A DNA stretch of 64,000 nt from Myxococcus fulvus (lineage in GTDB: Bacteria > Myxococcota > Myxococcia > Myxococcales > Myxococcaceae), in assembly GCF_900111765.1 (NCBI RefSeq), contig NZ_FOIB01000009.1, positions 1 through 64,000 on the forward strand. The letters run 5' to 3'. The notes beneath the pieces are model-generated. The model made no database searches. It was given only the letters and a program-made list of their open reading frames with translations, and was not told the DNA's origin. The position numbers and the translations under genes were made by a program. Below are positions 8,291 through 17,102 of this stretch, one piece after another. The number at the start of each line of letters is the position of its first letter. Position 1 is the first letter of the stretch.

Positions 8291-8627
8291 CCCATGCGAG
8301 CCCGATGCGTGCGCGAGAGCACACTGGCCGCGGTGGATGTCGCCCTTCCCTACTGCGTGCCACACGCGCCATCGTGCGACGCCCCAGGAGCGAGCTCGGC
8401 TCTTCCCTGAATGGACACAGCGCTTCCCTATTGCGTGCCGCACGCGTCATCGTGCGACGCCCCGTGAGCAAGCCCGGCTCGCCCCTGAATCGATGCAGCC
8501 CTTCTCTACTGCGTGCCGCACGCGCCATCGTGCGACGCCTCGTGAGCAAGCCCGGCTCGCCCCTGAATGGATGCCGCCCTTCCCTACTGCGTGCCGCATG
8601 CTCCATCGTGCGACGCCCCGTGAGTGA
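8220..8627 (+). CDS. Possible 135-residue arginine-rich repeat peptide (doubtful)
   Basis: An open frame that begins at the duplicated hrpB-like start, with a plausible ribosome-binding site. It runs through the four 78-bp units without a stop because 78 is a multiple of three. The repeated peptide is of the form FPTACRTRHRATPREQARLAPEW (shown here as a composite of overlapping short segments). It contains regularly spaced Arg, His and Cys residues, and no known domain. It ends just before hrpB. It may be a decayed remnant rather than a working gene, and I would not assume expression. Confidence 0.25.
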   Translation: MTDADRSFDALLPEVFSTLAGPAHPCEPDACARAHWPRWMSPFPTACHTRHRATPQERARLFPEWTQRFPIACRTRHRATPREQARLAPESMQPFSTACRTRHRATPREQARLAPEWMPPFPTACRMLHRATPRE

Positions 8628-8645
8628 GCCCCGGCTCGCGCCCTG
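8336..8645 (+). repeat. Tandem repeat, four copies of a 78-bp unit
   Basis: The marker ATCGTGCGAC recurs at 8371, 8449, 8527 and 8605, a constant period of 78 bp (26 codons). Units also share GATGCCGCCCTTCCCTACTG and GAGCAAGCCCGGCTCGCCCC. Copies two to four are nearly identical, while the first and last are more diverged. The GGATGCCGCCCTTCCC segment also occurs at the hrpB start (8664-8679), so the unit probably arose from that region. There are no unique spacers, so this is not a CRISPR array. Confidence 0.92.
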
Positions 8646-8659
8646 AGAGGACACCCGCC

Positions 8660-11224
8660 ATGGCGGATGCCGCCCTTCCCATCGACCCGCTCCTGCCGGA
8701 GATCGTCTCCACGCTGCGCGGCGCTCGCTCGCTCGTGCTCGAAGCACCTCCCGGCGCGGGAAAGACGACCCGAGTCCCCCGCGCCCTGCTCGAGGCGGGT
8801 CTCGGCGCGGGCAAGGAGATCGTCGTCCTCCAACCCCGTCGACTGCCCACCCGTCTCGCCGCTCAGCGGGTCTCCGAGGAGATCGGCGAGCGCGTGGGAG
8901 AGACCGTCGGCTACCAGGTCCGCTTCGAGGATGTCCGCAGCGCGAAGACGCGCATGTCCTTCGTCACCGAGGGCGTGCTCGGCCGACGCCTCCTCTCCGA
9001 CCCCACTCTCCGCGACGTCGGCATCGTCGTGCTCGATGAGTTCCACGAGCGCCACCTGTCCGCCGACATCTCCCTCGCGATGCTCCGTCGACTCCAGGAG
9101 ACCCGTCGCCCGGACCTCAAGCTCGTCGTCATGTCCGCGACCCTGGAGGCCGAACCCGTTCGGGCGTACCTCGGAGGTTGTCCCTCTCTTCGCTCCCAGG
9201 GGCGCCGCTTCGACGTGAGCGTCGAATACCTCCCGGCTCCCGATGACCGGCACCTGGACCAGCAGGTCCTCTCCGGCATCAAGCGCCTGTTCACCCAGGG
9301 AGTCGACGGCGATGTGCTCGTCTTCCTCCCTGGCGCCGGGGAAATCCGCCGCACCCGCGACGCCTGCGCCGAGTTCGCCGAACGCCACGACACCGACGTC
9401 CTCCCCCTCCACGGAGACCTGTCCCCCGCGGAGCAGGACCGCGCCGTGCGCAGGAGCTCGCGCCGGAAGATCATCCTCTCCACCAACGTGGCCGAGACCT
9501 CCGTCACCATCGACGGCGTCGCCGTGGTCATCGACACGGGCCTCGCGCGAGTGGCCAGCCACTCGCCCTGGTCCGGACTCCCCACCCTCAAGCTGTCCAA
9601 GGTCAGCCGCGCCTCCGCCGTGCAGCGCGCGGGCCGCGCCGGCCGCACACGCGCCGGACACTGCCTGCGCCTCTACACCCAGCACGACTTCGACGGACGC
9701 CCGGAACAGGATGCGCCGGAGATCCGCCGCATGGACCTGGCGGAGACCATCCTGTCCCTTCGCGCCGCGGGCGTGACCGACTTGAACGCCTTCCCCTTCT
9801 TCGAGCCGCCCCCGGCCGCCTCGCTCGACGCGGCGGAGACGCTGCTTCGTCGCCTCGGCGCGGTGGACGCCAAGGGCAGTGTCACCGACGTGGGCCAGCG
9901 ACTCCTGCGCTTCCCCGTCCACCCGCGCCAGGCTCGCATCATCGTCGAAGGTGAGCGACGCGGCGTCGGCGCCGACGCGGCCACCCTCGCGGCCCTCATG
10001 GGCGAGCGCGACATCCGCCGCGAGGCTCGCGCCAACCTCGGCGGTGGCCAGCGCGCCGCCGCCGTCGTCAGCGGCCCCTCGGACCTGCTCGAGCTCCTCG
10101 AGCGCTTCCGCGAAGCCGAGCGCTCCAACTTCTCCTCCGGACGCCTCCACTCCCTCTCGCTCGAACAGGGCGCGGTGCAGTCCGTCGACCGCGTGCAGAA
10201 GCAGCTCCGCCGCGCCGTGCGAAGCCAGGGCGAGCGCCCGCACCGCCCCGAGGACGTCGAACAGGCCCTCATGCTCAGCGTCCTCGCGGGCTACCCGGAC
10301 CGCGTCGCGCGACGTCGCCGTCCCCGCGCGCCCGAGCTGCTGCTCTTCGGCGGCGGTACCGCGTCCCTCTCCGAGCTGAGCGTCGTCCAGGACGCGGACC
10401 TGATGGTCGCCGCGGACGCGGAGGAGCGCCCCGGACGCGGCGCCGTGGTGCGACTGGCCAGCGCCGTGGAGCCCGAGTGGCTGCTGGACCTCTACCCGGA
10501 GACGCTCGAGGAGGTGGACACCCTCCAGTGGAACGCCGAGGCGCGCCGCGTGGAGCGCCTCACCCGCCTCTCCTACGGCAACCTCGTCCTCGAGGAGACC
10601 CGCACGCCCGCGCCCGCCTCCGAGGCCACCGCGCGTGTCCTCGTCGAAGCCGCGCTCGCAGCCGGCCCCGGCCGCTTCGCGGAACCCGAGGCCCTGGAGC
10701 AATGGCGCACCCGCGTGGCCCTGCTCGCCCAGGCCTTCCCCGAGGCGAAGTTCCCCACCGTCGACGACACCTTCCTGCGCGATGCGCTCGCGTCCCTGTG
10801 CTCGGACGCGCGCAGCTTCAAGGACCTGGAGGGCGTCTCCCTGCTCGACGCGCTCTACGCGCGCCTCACCTCGGAGCAGCAGCGACTGCTCGCCACGCAC
10901 GCCCCCGAGCGCGTCACCCTTCCGGGCGGCCGGGGCGTCAAGGTGAACTACGAGCCGGGCAAGCCGCCCTGGGTGGAGTCACGGCTCCAGGACTTCTTCG
11001 GGATGGCCCAGGGACCCAGCGTGTGCGCGGGCCGCGTGCCGCTGGTGCTCCACCTGCTCGCGCCCAACATGCGCGCCGTGCAGGTGACGACCGACCTGGC
11101 GGGTTTCTGGGAGCGACACTACCCGGCGCTGCGCAAGGAGCTGGGGCGCAAGTACCCGCGCCACTCGTGGCCGGAGGACCCCAGGCACGCGCAGCCGCCC
11201 GCGCCCCGTCCTCCGCGCCGCTGA
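8660..11224 (+). CDS. hrpB: ATP-dependent helicase HrpB
   Basis: An 854-residue DEAH-box helicase. The Walker A motif is EAPPGAGKTTRVP near residue 34. Motif II is VVLDEFHERHLS (DEFH), motif III is MSATLE, and motif VI is SAVQRAGRAGRT. The HrpB-specific C-terminal region ends in YEPGKPPWVESRLQDFFGM and FWERHYPALRKELGRKYPRH, which is diagnostic. HrpB is widespread in bacteria and its RNA or RNP substrate is poorly known. I chose the ATG at 8660, preceded by GAGGA; a further upstream frame extension to 8624 would read into the repeat array. The start lies 32 bp after the end of the 135-residue frame. Confidence 0.95.
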   Translation: MADAALPIDPLLPEIVSTLRGARSLVLEAPPGAGKTTRVPRALLEAGLGAGKEIVVLQPRRLPTRLAAQRVSEEIGERVGETVGYQVRFEDVRSAKTRMSFVTEGVLGRRLLSDPTLRDVGIVVLDEFHERHLSADISLAMLRRLQETRRPDLKLVVMSATLEAEPVRAYLGGCPSLRSQGRRFDVSVEYLPAPDDRHLDQQVLSGIKRLFTQGVDGDVLVFLPGAGEIRRTRDACAEFAERHDTDVLPLHGDLSPAEQDRAVRRSSRRKIILSTNVAETSVTIDGVAVVIDTGLARVASHSPWSGLPTLKLSKVSRASAVQRAGRAGRTRAGHCLRLYTQHDFDGRPEQDAPEIRRMDLAETILSLRAAGVTDLNAFPFFEPPPAASLDAAETLLRRLGAVDAKGSVTDVGQRLLRFPVHPRQARIIVEGERRGVGADAATLAALMGERDIRREARANLGGGQRAAAVVSGPSDLLELLERFREAERSNFSSGRLHSLSLEQGAVQSVDRVQKQLRRAVRSQGERPHRPEDVEQALMLSVLAGYPDRVARRRRPRAPELLLFGGGTASLSELSVVQDADLMVAADAEERPGRGAVVRLASAVEPEWLLDLYPETLEEVDTLQWNAEARRVERLTRLSYGNLVLEETRTPAPASEATARVLVEAALAAGPGRFAEPEALEQWRTRVALLAQAFPEAKFPTVDDTFLRDALASLCSDARSFKDLEGVSLLDALYARLTSEQQRLLATHAPERVTLPGGRGVKVNYEPGKPPWVESRLQDFFGMAQGPSVCAGRVPLVLHLLAPNMRAVQVTTDLAGFWERHYPALRKELGRKYPRHSWPEDPRHAQPPAPRPPRR

Positions 11225-11236
11225 AACGGGGGCCAC

Positions 11237-11713
11237 CTAGAAGCGCTTGCGCATCTCCAGGTGGTCGATGCCGCCCTCGAGGAACACGGTGCCGACCTCG
11301 GTGTAGCCGTGCTTCTTGTAGAACTCGAGCGCGTAGAGCTGCGCGTGCAGCATGATGCCCTTGACCCCACGGCGGACCGCTTCCGCCTCCAGGGTCGTCA
11401 AGAGCACCGAGCCCACGCGGGCCTTGCGATGCGCCTGCAGCACCGCCATGCGCCCCACCTGCCCCCACGGGCCCTGCTCACCCTCGGGCGCTTGGGGCAG
11501 CATCACCAGCCGCCCCGTGCCGATGGCATGACCGCCCTGGTGGGCGATGACGTGGTACGCGTTCGCGTCCTCGGCGTCGCGCTCGATGCCCTCGGGGACG
11601 TGCTGCTCCTCGATGAACACCACCTCGCGGATGGCGAGCGCCTGCATGAGCTCCGCCTCGTCCCGGATCTGGGTGACGGTGACGGGCGCGGAAATGTCCG
11701 TGGAACTGGCCAT
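11237..11713 (-). CDS. GNAT-family N-acetyltransferase (YjcF/ElaA-like)
   Basis: A 158-residue acetyl-CoA-dependent acyltransferase. The N-terminal IREVVFIEEQHVPEGIERDAED is characteristic of the YjcF/ElaA-type subgroup. The acetyl-CoA-binding segment is VGRMAVLQAHRKARVGSVLL, and the C-terminal YALEFYKKHGYTEVG is typical of GNATs. The start at 11713 (MASSTDIS) is preferred over an upstream in-frame ATG at 11794, which would overlap the divergent MFS gene. The gene ends 12 bp from the end of hrpB. The substrate is unknown. Confidence 0.85.
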   Translation of the reverse strand: MASSTDISAPVTVTQIRDEAELMQALAIREVVFIEEQHVPEGIERDAEDANAYHVIAHQGGHAIGTGRLVMLPQAPEGEQGPWGQVGRMAVLQAHRKARVGSVLLTTLEAEAVRRGVKGIMLHAQLYALEFYKKHGYTEVGTVFLEGGIDHLEMRKRF

Positions 11714-11792
11714 GTCGAAACCAAGGTACACAAAAGGCAGCGAGGTCAACAGGCGGAAAAGCACCCCGGACATGTCAAGGTCCCAACCGTCC

Positions 11793-12962
11793 ATGAGCCC
11801 CCGCCCCGTCGCCAGCCGCCTGCCGCTGGCGGGCTTCTACTTCCTCTACTTCGCCGCGGTGGGCATCGTCCTCCCGTTCCTGCCCGCCTGGTTCAAGTCG
11901 CTGTCGCTGTCCGCGACGCAGGTGGGGCTGCTCCTGTGCCTCAGCCCCCTCGCCTCCCTGCTCGTTCCGCCGATGTGGGGACACCTCGCCGACCGCACCG
12001 GCCGTGCGTCCCGGGTCCTCACCGTCCTGGCGCTCGGCGCGGCGCTCGCCTTCGCGCTCGTGGGCCGCGCGCGGACCTTCGACACGCTCGTGCCGGCCAT
12101 GGCGCTGTACGCGTGCTTCGTCTGCGCCTTCACGCCCCTCATGGACAGCCTCACCCTGCACCATGTCGCGCGCACCGGTGACAGCTTCGCGCACGTGCGG
12201 CTCTTCGGCTCCGTGGGCTTCATCGCGTCCACGGTGCTCTTCGGCTGGCTGGTCACCGGCGTGAACGAGTGGGTGGTCCTGGTCCCGCTCGCGCTGCTGT
12301 CCGCGCTCGTGCCCTGGAGCTTCACCCTGCGGGACACGGCCGCGCCGAGCCGGGGACTGAGCCCGCTGGCGGGCCTGGCGCTCTTGCGTCACCCGGACCT
12401 GCGCTGGCTGCTCGCCGCCACCAGCCTGCACTGGATGGCGTGCGCGCCCTTCCACGGCACCTTCTCCATCCACGTCATGTCGCTGGGCCTGACGCCCGCG
12501 GTGGTCGGCACCGTGGCGGGCATCGGCGTCATCGCGGAGGTGGCGGTGATGGCGTTCTACTCGCGCGTGGCCGGCGACACCGCGCCGCGCGTCGTGCTGG
12601 CGGTGGCCTTCGTGGCGAGCGCGGTGCGCTGGGGCGGCATGGCCCTGGTGTCGTCCGCCGAGGGCATGGTGCTGATAGCGCCCCTGCACGGAATGACCTT
12701 CGGCGCGTTCTATGTGGCCAGCGTGGCGTTCCTGTCGCGACGCGTGCCCCCGGAGCTGCGCGCGTCCGGACAGGCGCTGTTCGCGGCGTTCACCTTCGGA
12801 CTCGGCGGACTGGTGGGCTACCTGTCGTCGGGGGTGGGCTACGACTGGCTCGGCGGGCATCGGCTCTTCGCGGTGGCGTGCGTGGTGGAGCTGGTCGCCG
12901 CGGGCCTGGTGCTGCGGGCGTCCGCCGTGCCCGCCCCTCTCTCCACGACGAGCCCGGGGTGA
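11793..12962 (+). CDS. MFS transporter, HcaT/PPP-permease-like
   Basis: A 389-residue inner-membrane protein with about 12 predicted transmembrane segments, the first beginning at LPLAGFYFLYFAAVGIVLPF. The loop between helices 2 and 3 carries GHLADRTGRASRV, the MFS signature motif. Overall length and the N-terminal pattern (VGIVLPFLPAWFKSLSLSATQVG) match the MFS_1-like group containing 3-phenylpropionate permease HcaT and nucleoside:H+ symporters. The actual cargo is uncertain. The ATG at 11793 gives the natural N-terminus. It is divergent from the GNAT gene and only 14 bp upstream of the next gene. Confidence 0.85.
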   Translation: MSPRPVASRLPLAGFYFLYFAAVGIVLPFLPAWFKSLSLSATQVGLLLCLSPLASLLVPPMWGHLADRTGRASRVLTVLALGAALAFALVGRARTFDTLVPAMALYACFVCAFTPLMDSLTLHHVARTGDSFAHVRLFGSVGFIASTVLFGWLVTGVNEWVVLVPLALLSALVPWSFTLRDTAAPSRGLSPLAGLALLRHPDLRWLLAATSLHWMACAPFHGTFSIHVMSLGLTPAVVGTVAGIGVIAEVAVMAFYSRVAGDTAPRVVLAVAFVASAVRWGGMALVSSAEGMVLIAPLHGMTFGAFYVASVAFLSRRVPPELRASGQALFAAFTFGLGGLVGYLSSGVGYDWLGGHRLFAVACVVELVAAGLVLRASAVPAPLSTTSPG

Positions 12963-12976
12963 TAGGCTGCCGGGTG

Positions 12977-14029
12977 ATGCGTACCGCCCGACTGCTCGTC
13001 CTCGCCCTGGGGCTGCTGGCCAGCCCCGCACTCGCCCAGCCCGAGTTCTTCTTCGGCACCGGAGAGGCTCCCGTCTTCCGCGAGGAGGCCATCGACAAAC
13101 GCTTCCTGCGCACGCGCCTGTTCCAGGCCCTGGACCAGGGCACCGCGGACGCCAACTGCGCGCAGGTGGTGGGCGCGTACCTGACGCTGCTCGGCGAGGT
13201 GGGCACGCAGTTCCACAAGCGCGACGAGAACTTCATGCTGGACCCGGCGCTCGTGCAGGCGCTGAACACCCAGCTGGTGACGGACCGCTTCCCGGGCAAC
13301 AGCTACTTCGTCACCATGGTGCGACGGGTGCTCATCGACAAGCAGCTGCGCCCCGACTGGTTGAAGACGGCCGAGTCGCTCGTCCCCTACTACCCCGCCA
13401 TCGACATGGCGAGGCTGCGCTTCCTCGCCGACGGCACGAAGCCGGTGGACAGCTTCCTGCTCACGCTGCCGGTGCTGCGAGAGCGGTACAAGGAGGAGGT
13501 CCAGCGGGTGAACTCGGTGGCCGTCTCCACCGCCGAGGCCCTGTTCCGCGACAACTACCTGGACCACGAGCTGGCGTTCAGCGGCCTGGAGCTGGTGGAC
13601 GTGAAGCTGGAGAAGCCCAAGAAGAAGAAGCTCAAGAAGGGCGAGGAGCCGGAGCCGGAGCGCATGGTGGCCCGCCTCATCTGGACGGAGCCCGAGCCCG
13701 CGCCGACGGCGACCTACGAGTTCCAGTTCGGCAAGCCGCGCAAGCGCGAGCGCGTGGAGGTCGTCGCCATCCTCCAGGACAAGCAGTACGTGGACCTCAA
13801 CAAGCTGCTCAAGGGCAACACCGTCCTCGTGCGCGGGCGCTTCTGGGAGTACAAGAAGGGCCTGTCGTCCATCGAGCTGCGAGACGCGCTCCTCTTCCAG
13901 GAGCGGGACTGGGCGCGCATCGGCGGGCTCGTGGAGCCCATGGCGCTGGCCTCCTGCCCCCTGGCCGTCAATGACCTGACGGGCATCGCCCCGGCACAGC
14001 CCGGCGCGTTCGGCTCGAAGCCGCGCTGA
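12977..14029 (+). CDS. Secreted protein of unknown function
   Basis: A 350-residue protein with a clear signal peptide (LLVLALGLLASPALA, cleavage before QPEFFF). The mature part is mixed alpha/beta. It includes a strongly basic linker at residues about 214-222 (KPKKKKLKKGEEPEPE), a beta-rich region that recalls an OB-like domain (LLKGNTVLVRGRFWEYKKGL), and a C-terminus with one cysteine. I do not recognise the family. It follows the MFS gene at 14 bp, so the two may be one transcript. Confidence 0.7.
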   Translation: MRTARLLVLALGLLASPALAQPEFFFGTGEAPVFREEAIDKRFLRTRLFQALDQGTADANCAQVVGAYLTLLGEVGTQFHKRDENFMLDPALVQALNTQLVTDRFPGNSYFVTMVRRVLIDKQLRPDWLKTAESLVPYYPAIDMARLRFLADGTKPVDSFLLTLPVLRERYKEEVQRVNSVAVSTAEALFRDNYLDHELAFSGLELVDVKLEKPKKKKLKKGEEPEPERMVARLIWTEPEPAPTATYEFQFGKPRKRERVEVVAILQDKQYVDLNKLLKGNTVLVRGRFWEYKKGLSSIELRDALLFQERDWARIGGLVEPMALASCPLAVNDLTGIAPAQPGAFGSKPR

Positions 14030-14151
14030 AGCCCATCCCACGCCAGAGCCTGGACCTCCATCGGTCGGGACGGTGACGCCTCCGTCCCGCCAGCAGTGCC
14101 CCTGGCATGACCGCTGCTTCGTGTCGCCCCCGCACTCCAGCGAGGGATGAC

Positions 14152-14952
14152 ATGAAGGTCGACACCGACGCCTCCACCGACAGCGGTACCTCCACCCGAC
14201 GGTCCGCCGACGGCGAGCGCTTCCAGCGAGCCCTCCAGGAGTCCGCACCCCGGCGTCCCCCGGCCCGACCCGCTCCCGGCGAGCCCAAAGCGTCCGTGGA
14301 GGTGAAGGCGCGTCCGCTGAGTCTTCCCCTCGGAGCCCGGAGCCTCTCCACCGTCCGGACCACCACCACCGTGCTCGCGACCTCCCGCGGCGTACTGGCC
14401 AGTCCTGAGCGGCTGGGCATGGCCCGACAGGCGATGCACGTCGAGTCCTATCGACTCGGCACGGTGCGGAGTGAAGCGCAGGGGGTGAACCAGGAGCGCA
14501 CCGAGCAGCGCCTCACGGAGCTCGTCGTCCGGGAGGTCTCCCGTCAGGCGGCCCACTTCCCCACGACGCGCGAGTCGAGCAGTCCCAGGACCGAGCCCGT
14601 CCCCGTGGACAGCTCCCGTCCGGTCCCTACCCAGGAGGGCACGCTTCCGGAGGCGCGGCAGTCGGCCTCGGCTTCGACGGGAGCAAGCCCACCCGAGCCA
14701 CCGAGCCGTGTCGAGTCGACCCTGGAGGTCATCGAGCGCATCGAGGTCCTGGTGAAGTCACAGCGCCCCGCGTTGAGCCTCAGCGTCCGCGGCAGCCTGC
14801 ACGCCACGGTGGAGGTGGAGCGGACGGGGCCTCGTGAAGTCGCGCTGCGCATCCAGGGACACCAGGGGCCGGTCCCCGACACGGAGCTCACCCGACTGCG
14901 TGATGCCCTGGAGGCACGCGGGCTCCGGCTGCGTTCGCTGAGCGCGGGCTGA
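14152..14952 (+). CDS. Hypothetical protein with possible FliK/HrpP-like C-terminal domain
   Basis: A 266-residue protein that I do not recognise with certainty. Residues 1 to about 190 are rich in Ser, Pro, Arg and Thr and look disordered. The last 65 or so residues form a compact alpha/beta unit, with LSLSVRGSLHATVEVERTGP followed by VALRIQGHQG and LRDALEARGLRLRSLSAG. The spacing of strands and final helix is reminiscent of the C-terminal substrate-switch domain of flagellar FliK and type III HrpP/YscP proteins. This is only an impression, and no secretion genes are nearby. The ATG at 14152 is preceded by GAGGGA; a longer frame from 14107 is less likely. Confidence 0.5.
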   Translation: MKVDTDASTDSGTSTRRSADGERFQRALQESAPRRPPARPAPGEPKASVEVKARPLSLPLGARSLSTVRTTTTVLATSRGVLASPERLGMARQAMHVESYRLGTVRSEAQGVNQERTEQRLTELVVREVSRQAAHFPTTRESSSPRTEPVPVDSSRPVPTQEGTLPEARQSASASTGASPPEPPSRVESTLEVIERIEVLVKSQRPALSLSVRGSLHATVEVERTGPREVALRIQGHQGPVPDTELTRLRDALEARGLRLRSLSAG

Positions 14953-14972
14953 ATGAGGCGCCCCGCAACGAC

Positions 14973-15009
14973 GAAGGCCCTCGCGCCGGAAACAGGCGGG
15001 AGGGCCTTC
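14973..15009. terminator. Bidirectional hairpin terminator
   Basis: A perfect 10-bp stem, GAAGGCCCTC (14973-14982) pairing with GAGGGCCTTC (15000-15009), lies between the convergent 14952 stop and the ferredoxin stop at 15043. It is well placed to end both transcripts. No long T-run follows. Confidence 0.65.
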
Positions 15010-15042
15010 TCGAGACACACGGGCGCGACAGGCGCCAGCGGA

Positions 15043-15381
15043 CTACTTGCCGCCGGGCGCGTCGTTCAGGAGGGAGCGCTTGTCCTCCTTGTCCTTGTAC
15101 TCCTCGGCCTCGGGGAGGGACGCCTTCTTCTCCGCGATGTTGGGCCACTTGGACGAGAAGTCCGCGTTCAGCGCCTTGTACTCCTTCCACTTCGCGGGGA
15201 GCTCGGTCTCCGGGAAGATGGCCTTGGTGGGGCACACGGGCTCGCACGCGCCACAGTCGATGCACTCGTCCGGGTGGATGACCAGGAAGTTCGCACCCTC
15301 GTAGAAACAGTTGACCGGGCAGACCTCGACACAGTCTGTGTACTTGCACTTGATGCAAGGGTCCGCGACGACGTAGGCCAT
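15043..15381 (-). CDS. fdxA: 7Fe ferredoxin (3Fe-4S / 4Fe-4S)
   Basis: A 112-residue FdxA-type ferredoxin, a small soluble electron carrier. The N-terminal cluster motif is CIKCKYTDCVEVCPV and the second is CIDCGACEPVCP, the spacing of one [3Fe-4S] and one [4Fe-4S] cluster. A C-terminal extension of about 45 residues (PAKWKEYKALNADFSSKWPN) is typical of FdxA from proteobacteria. It appears monocistronic, with its own terminator at 14973-15009. Its redox partner is not encoded nearby. Confidence 0.95.
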   Translation of the reverse strand: MAYVVADPCIKCKYTDCVEVCPVNCFYEGANFLVIHPDECIDCGACEPVCPTKAIFPETELPAKWKEYKALNADFSSKWPNIAEKKASLPEAEEYKDKEDKRSLLNDAPGGK

Positions 15382-15489
15382 GAAAGCTCTCCTCTAGAAA
15401 TCTTCAGCGCGTCCGTGGGCGCGCAGATTAATGGTTCGTTACAGGGATGGCACCCTGAATTTGTGCCACCTGTCCGACGCGCGGCGGAG

Positions 15490-16578
15490 TCAGCCGAGCA
15501 ACCCCTGGGCCCGCAGCTGCTCGGCCACCAGGATGGACCCGCGCGCCGCTCCCATCTTCGTATTGTGGGAGACGAGCACGTACTTGAAGCCGTTCTCCAG
15601 GACACCATCCTCGCGCACGCGACCGACGGTGGTGGCCATGCCTCCGTGGGTCTCCCTGTCCAACCGGGGCTGGGGACGGAACGGGTCGTCCAGCACCTCG
15701 ATCCACCGAGGGGGCGAGGACGGCAGGTCACGGGCCACCTCGGCGCCGCGCCACTCGCGCATCGCCTGGGTGACCTCGGCCACCGTGGCCTGGGTGCCCA
15801 GCGAGACGAAGACGGATTCGGTGTGGCCCTCCATCACGGCCACGCGGGTGCAGGTGCAGGAGACCCGGATGTCGTGGGGCGTGAGGGCGGAGCCGCCCGC
15901 GCCCAACGCGCCGAGGATCTTCTTCGTCTCCACCTCGACCTTGTGCTCCTCCTTGGGGATGTAGGGGATGACGTTGTCGAGGATGTCCATGCCGATGACG
16001 CCCGGCGAGCGGCCGGCGCCGGACATGGCCTGCAGGCTGGTCATCAGCACGGCCTTCACGCCGAAGCGCTCGACGAGCGGCGCGAGCGTCACGGCCAGGC
16101 CCGTGGTGGTGCAGTTGGGGCTGGGGACGATGAAGCCCTTCCAGCCTCGGCGGCGCTGCTGCTCGCGCACGAGCGGCGCGTGCGAGGCGTTGACGGGCGG
16201 GATGAGCAGCGGGACGTCGTCCTCGTAGCGGAAGGCGCTCGCGGCGGAGAAGACGGGGATGTCCCGGGCCAGCCGCGGCTCGAGCTCCTTGGCGACGTCT
16301 GCCTCCACGGCGGAGAAGACCAGGTCGTAGTCCTTGGCCTGGAGCGCGTCGCCGCTGATCACCTGCATGCGGGCGATTTCGGGCGAGAGCGGCTCGGAGA
16401 CGAACCACGCCGTCATGCCGTTGGCCGTGCGCAGGGCGTCCCCGTAGGATTTGCCCGCCGAGCGAGGCGACGCGGCCAGGCCGGTCAGCTCGATGAACGG
16501 GTGGTTCCTGAGGGCGGCGATGAACTGCTGACCCGCGAGTCCGGTGGCGCCGATGAGGGCGGCACGAAGCTTGGCCAT
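15490..16578 (-). CDS. asd: Aspartate-semialdehyde dehydrogenase
   Basis: A 362-residue NADP-dependent enzyme that reduces aspartyl-4-phosphate to aspartate semialdehyde, the branch point to lysine, diaminopimelate, threonine and methionine. The N-terminal Rossmann fold has AALIGATGLAGQQFIAAL. The active-site cysteine lies in VPSPNCTTTGLA, a version seen in the archaeal/fungal-like subgroup rather than the E. coli-type GNCT form. The C-terminal half contains the dimerisation and substrate region (VSCTCTRVAVMEGHTESVFV). The ATG at 16578 was chosen; an 80-residue longer frame upstream has no family resemblance. The neighbouring genes do not form an obvious amino-acid operon. Confidence 0.93.
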   Translation of the reverse strand: MAKLRAALIGATGLAGQQFIAALRNHPFIELTGLAASPRSAGKSYGDALRTANGMTAWFVSEPLSPEIARMQVISGDALQAKDYDLVFSAVEADVAKELEPRLARDIPVFSAASAFRYEDDVPLLIPPVNASHAPLVREQQRRRGWKGFIVPSPNCTTTGLAVTLAPLVERFGVKAVLMTSLQAMSGAGRSPGVIGMDILDNVIPYIPKEEHKVEVETKKILGALGAGGSALTPHDIRVSCTCTRVAVMEGHTESVFVSLGTQATVAEVTQAMREWRGAEVARDLPSSPPRWIEVLDDPFRPQPRLDRETHGGMATTVGRVREDGVLENGFKYVLVSHNTKMGAARGSILVAEQLRAQGLLG

Positions 16579-16651
16579 GGGAACGGTTCTCCAAGGGAGG
16601 AAGTCCGCCGCTCCATACACCCTTTGACGACGCACCGCATCCCGGAGAAAC

Positions 16652-17011
16652 CTAACGGTGCAGGCCCGCCACCTGGGCACGGACGTGACGCTCGGTGGGA
16701 TAGCCCCCGCGAATCCAGGCGGGGAGACCTCCGTCGAGGCAGACGGCCTCCCGCCCGTGCATGCGCAGCAGGCGACAGACGCGGCGCACATCCGAGCCGT
16801 CCGGCGAGCCGCCACAGAGGACGATGAGCTCGTCGTCGGGCAGCATCCGGTGGTCCCGGGCCACTTCCGTGGGCAACATCCTCAGGGCACCGGGGATGTG
16901 CAGGTCGTGGTGCTCCCAGTCGAAGGGTGCCCGGCAGTCGATGACGAGCAGTTCGTCATCTCCCAGGCGCAGGTACAGCTCGGTACACAGGATGGTGGGC
17001 TCCACCAACAC
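16652..17011 (-). CDS. Rhodanese-like domain protein
   Basis: A 119-residue single-domain rhodanese homologue. The CH2A-like segment ELLVIDCRAPFDWEHHDLHIPGA and the active-site loop with its cysteine (LIVLCGGSPDGSD) are visible. The loop lacks the usual arginine five or six residues after the cysteine, so the sulfur-transfer chemistry is not assured. The longest frame starts at a GTG at 17011; a GTG at 17005 is better spaced from GGAGG. It lies between asd and the acyl-CoA dehydrogenase on the same strand. Confidence 0.75.
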   Translation of the reverse strand: MLVEPTILCTELYLRLGDDELLVIDCRAPFDWEHHDLHIPGALRMLPTEVARDHRMLPDDELIVLCGGSPDGSDVRRVCRLLRMHGREAVCLDGGLPAWIRGGYPTERHVRAQVAGLHR

Positions 17012-17102
17012 CTCCGCGGGGGCTCTCGGGTCTCAACCCGGAGCCCCCAGGGCCTCTTCCGCCCCGCCTGGTCGCCTGCCCCTCCCCTGTGTCCCGAGCG
17101 CC

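Noticed and set aside
8336..8645. CRISPR array
   Set aside because: The 78-bp units are contiguous with no unique spacers, and no cas genes are nearby.
8447..10900. 817-codon open frame on the minus strand across hrpB
   Set aside because: hrpB on the plus strand has all helicase motifs. The minus-strand product is a His/Gly/Ala/Arg-rich shadow.
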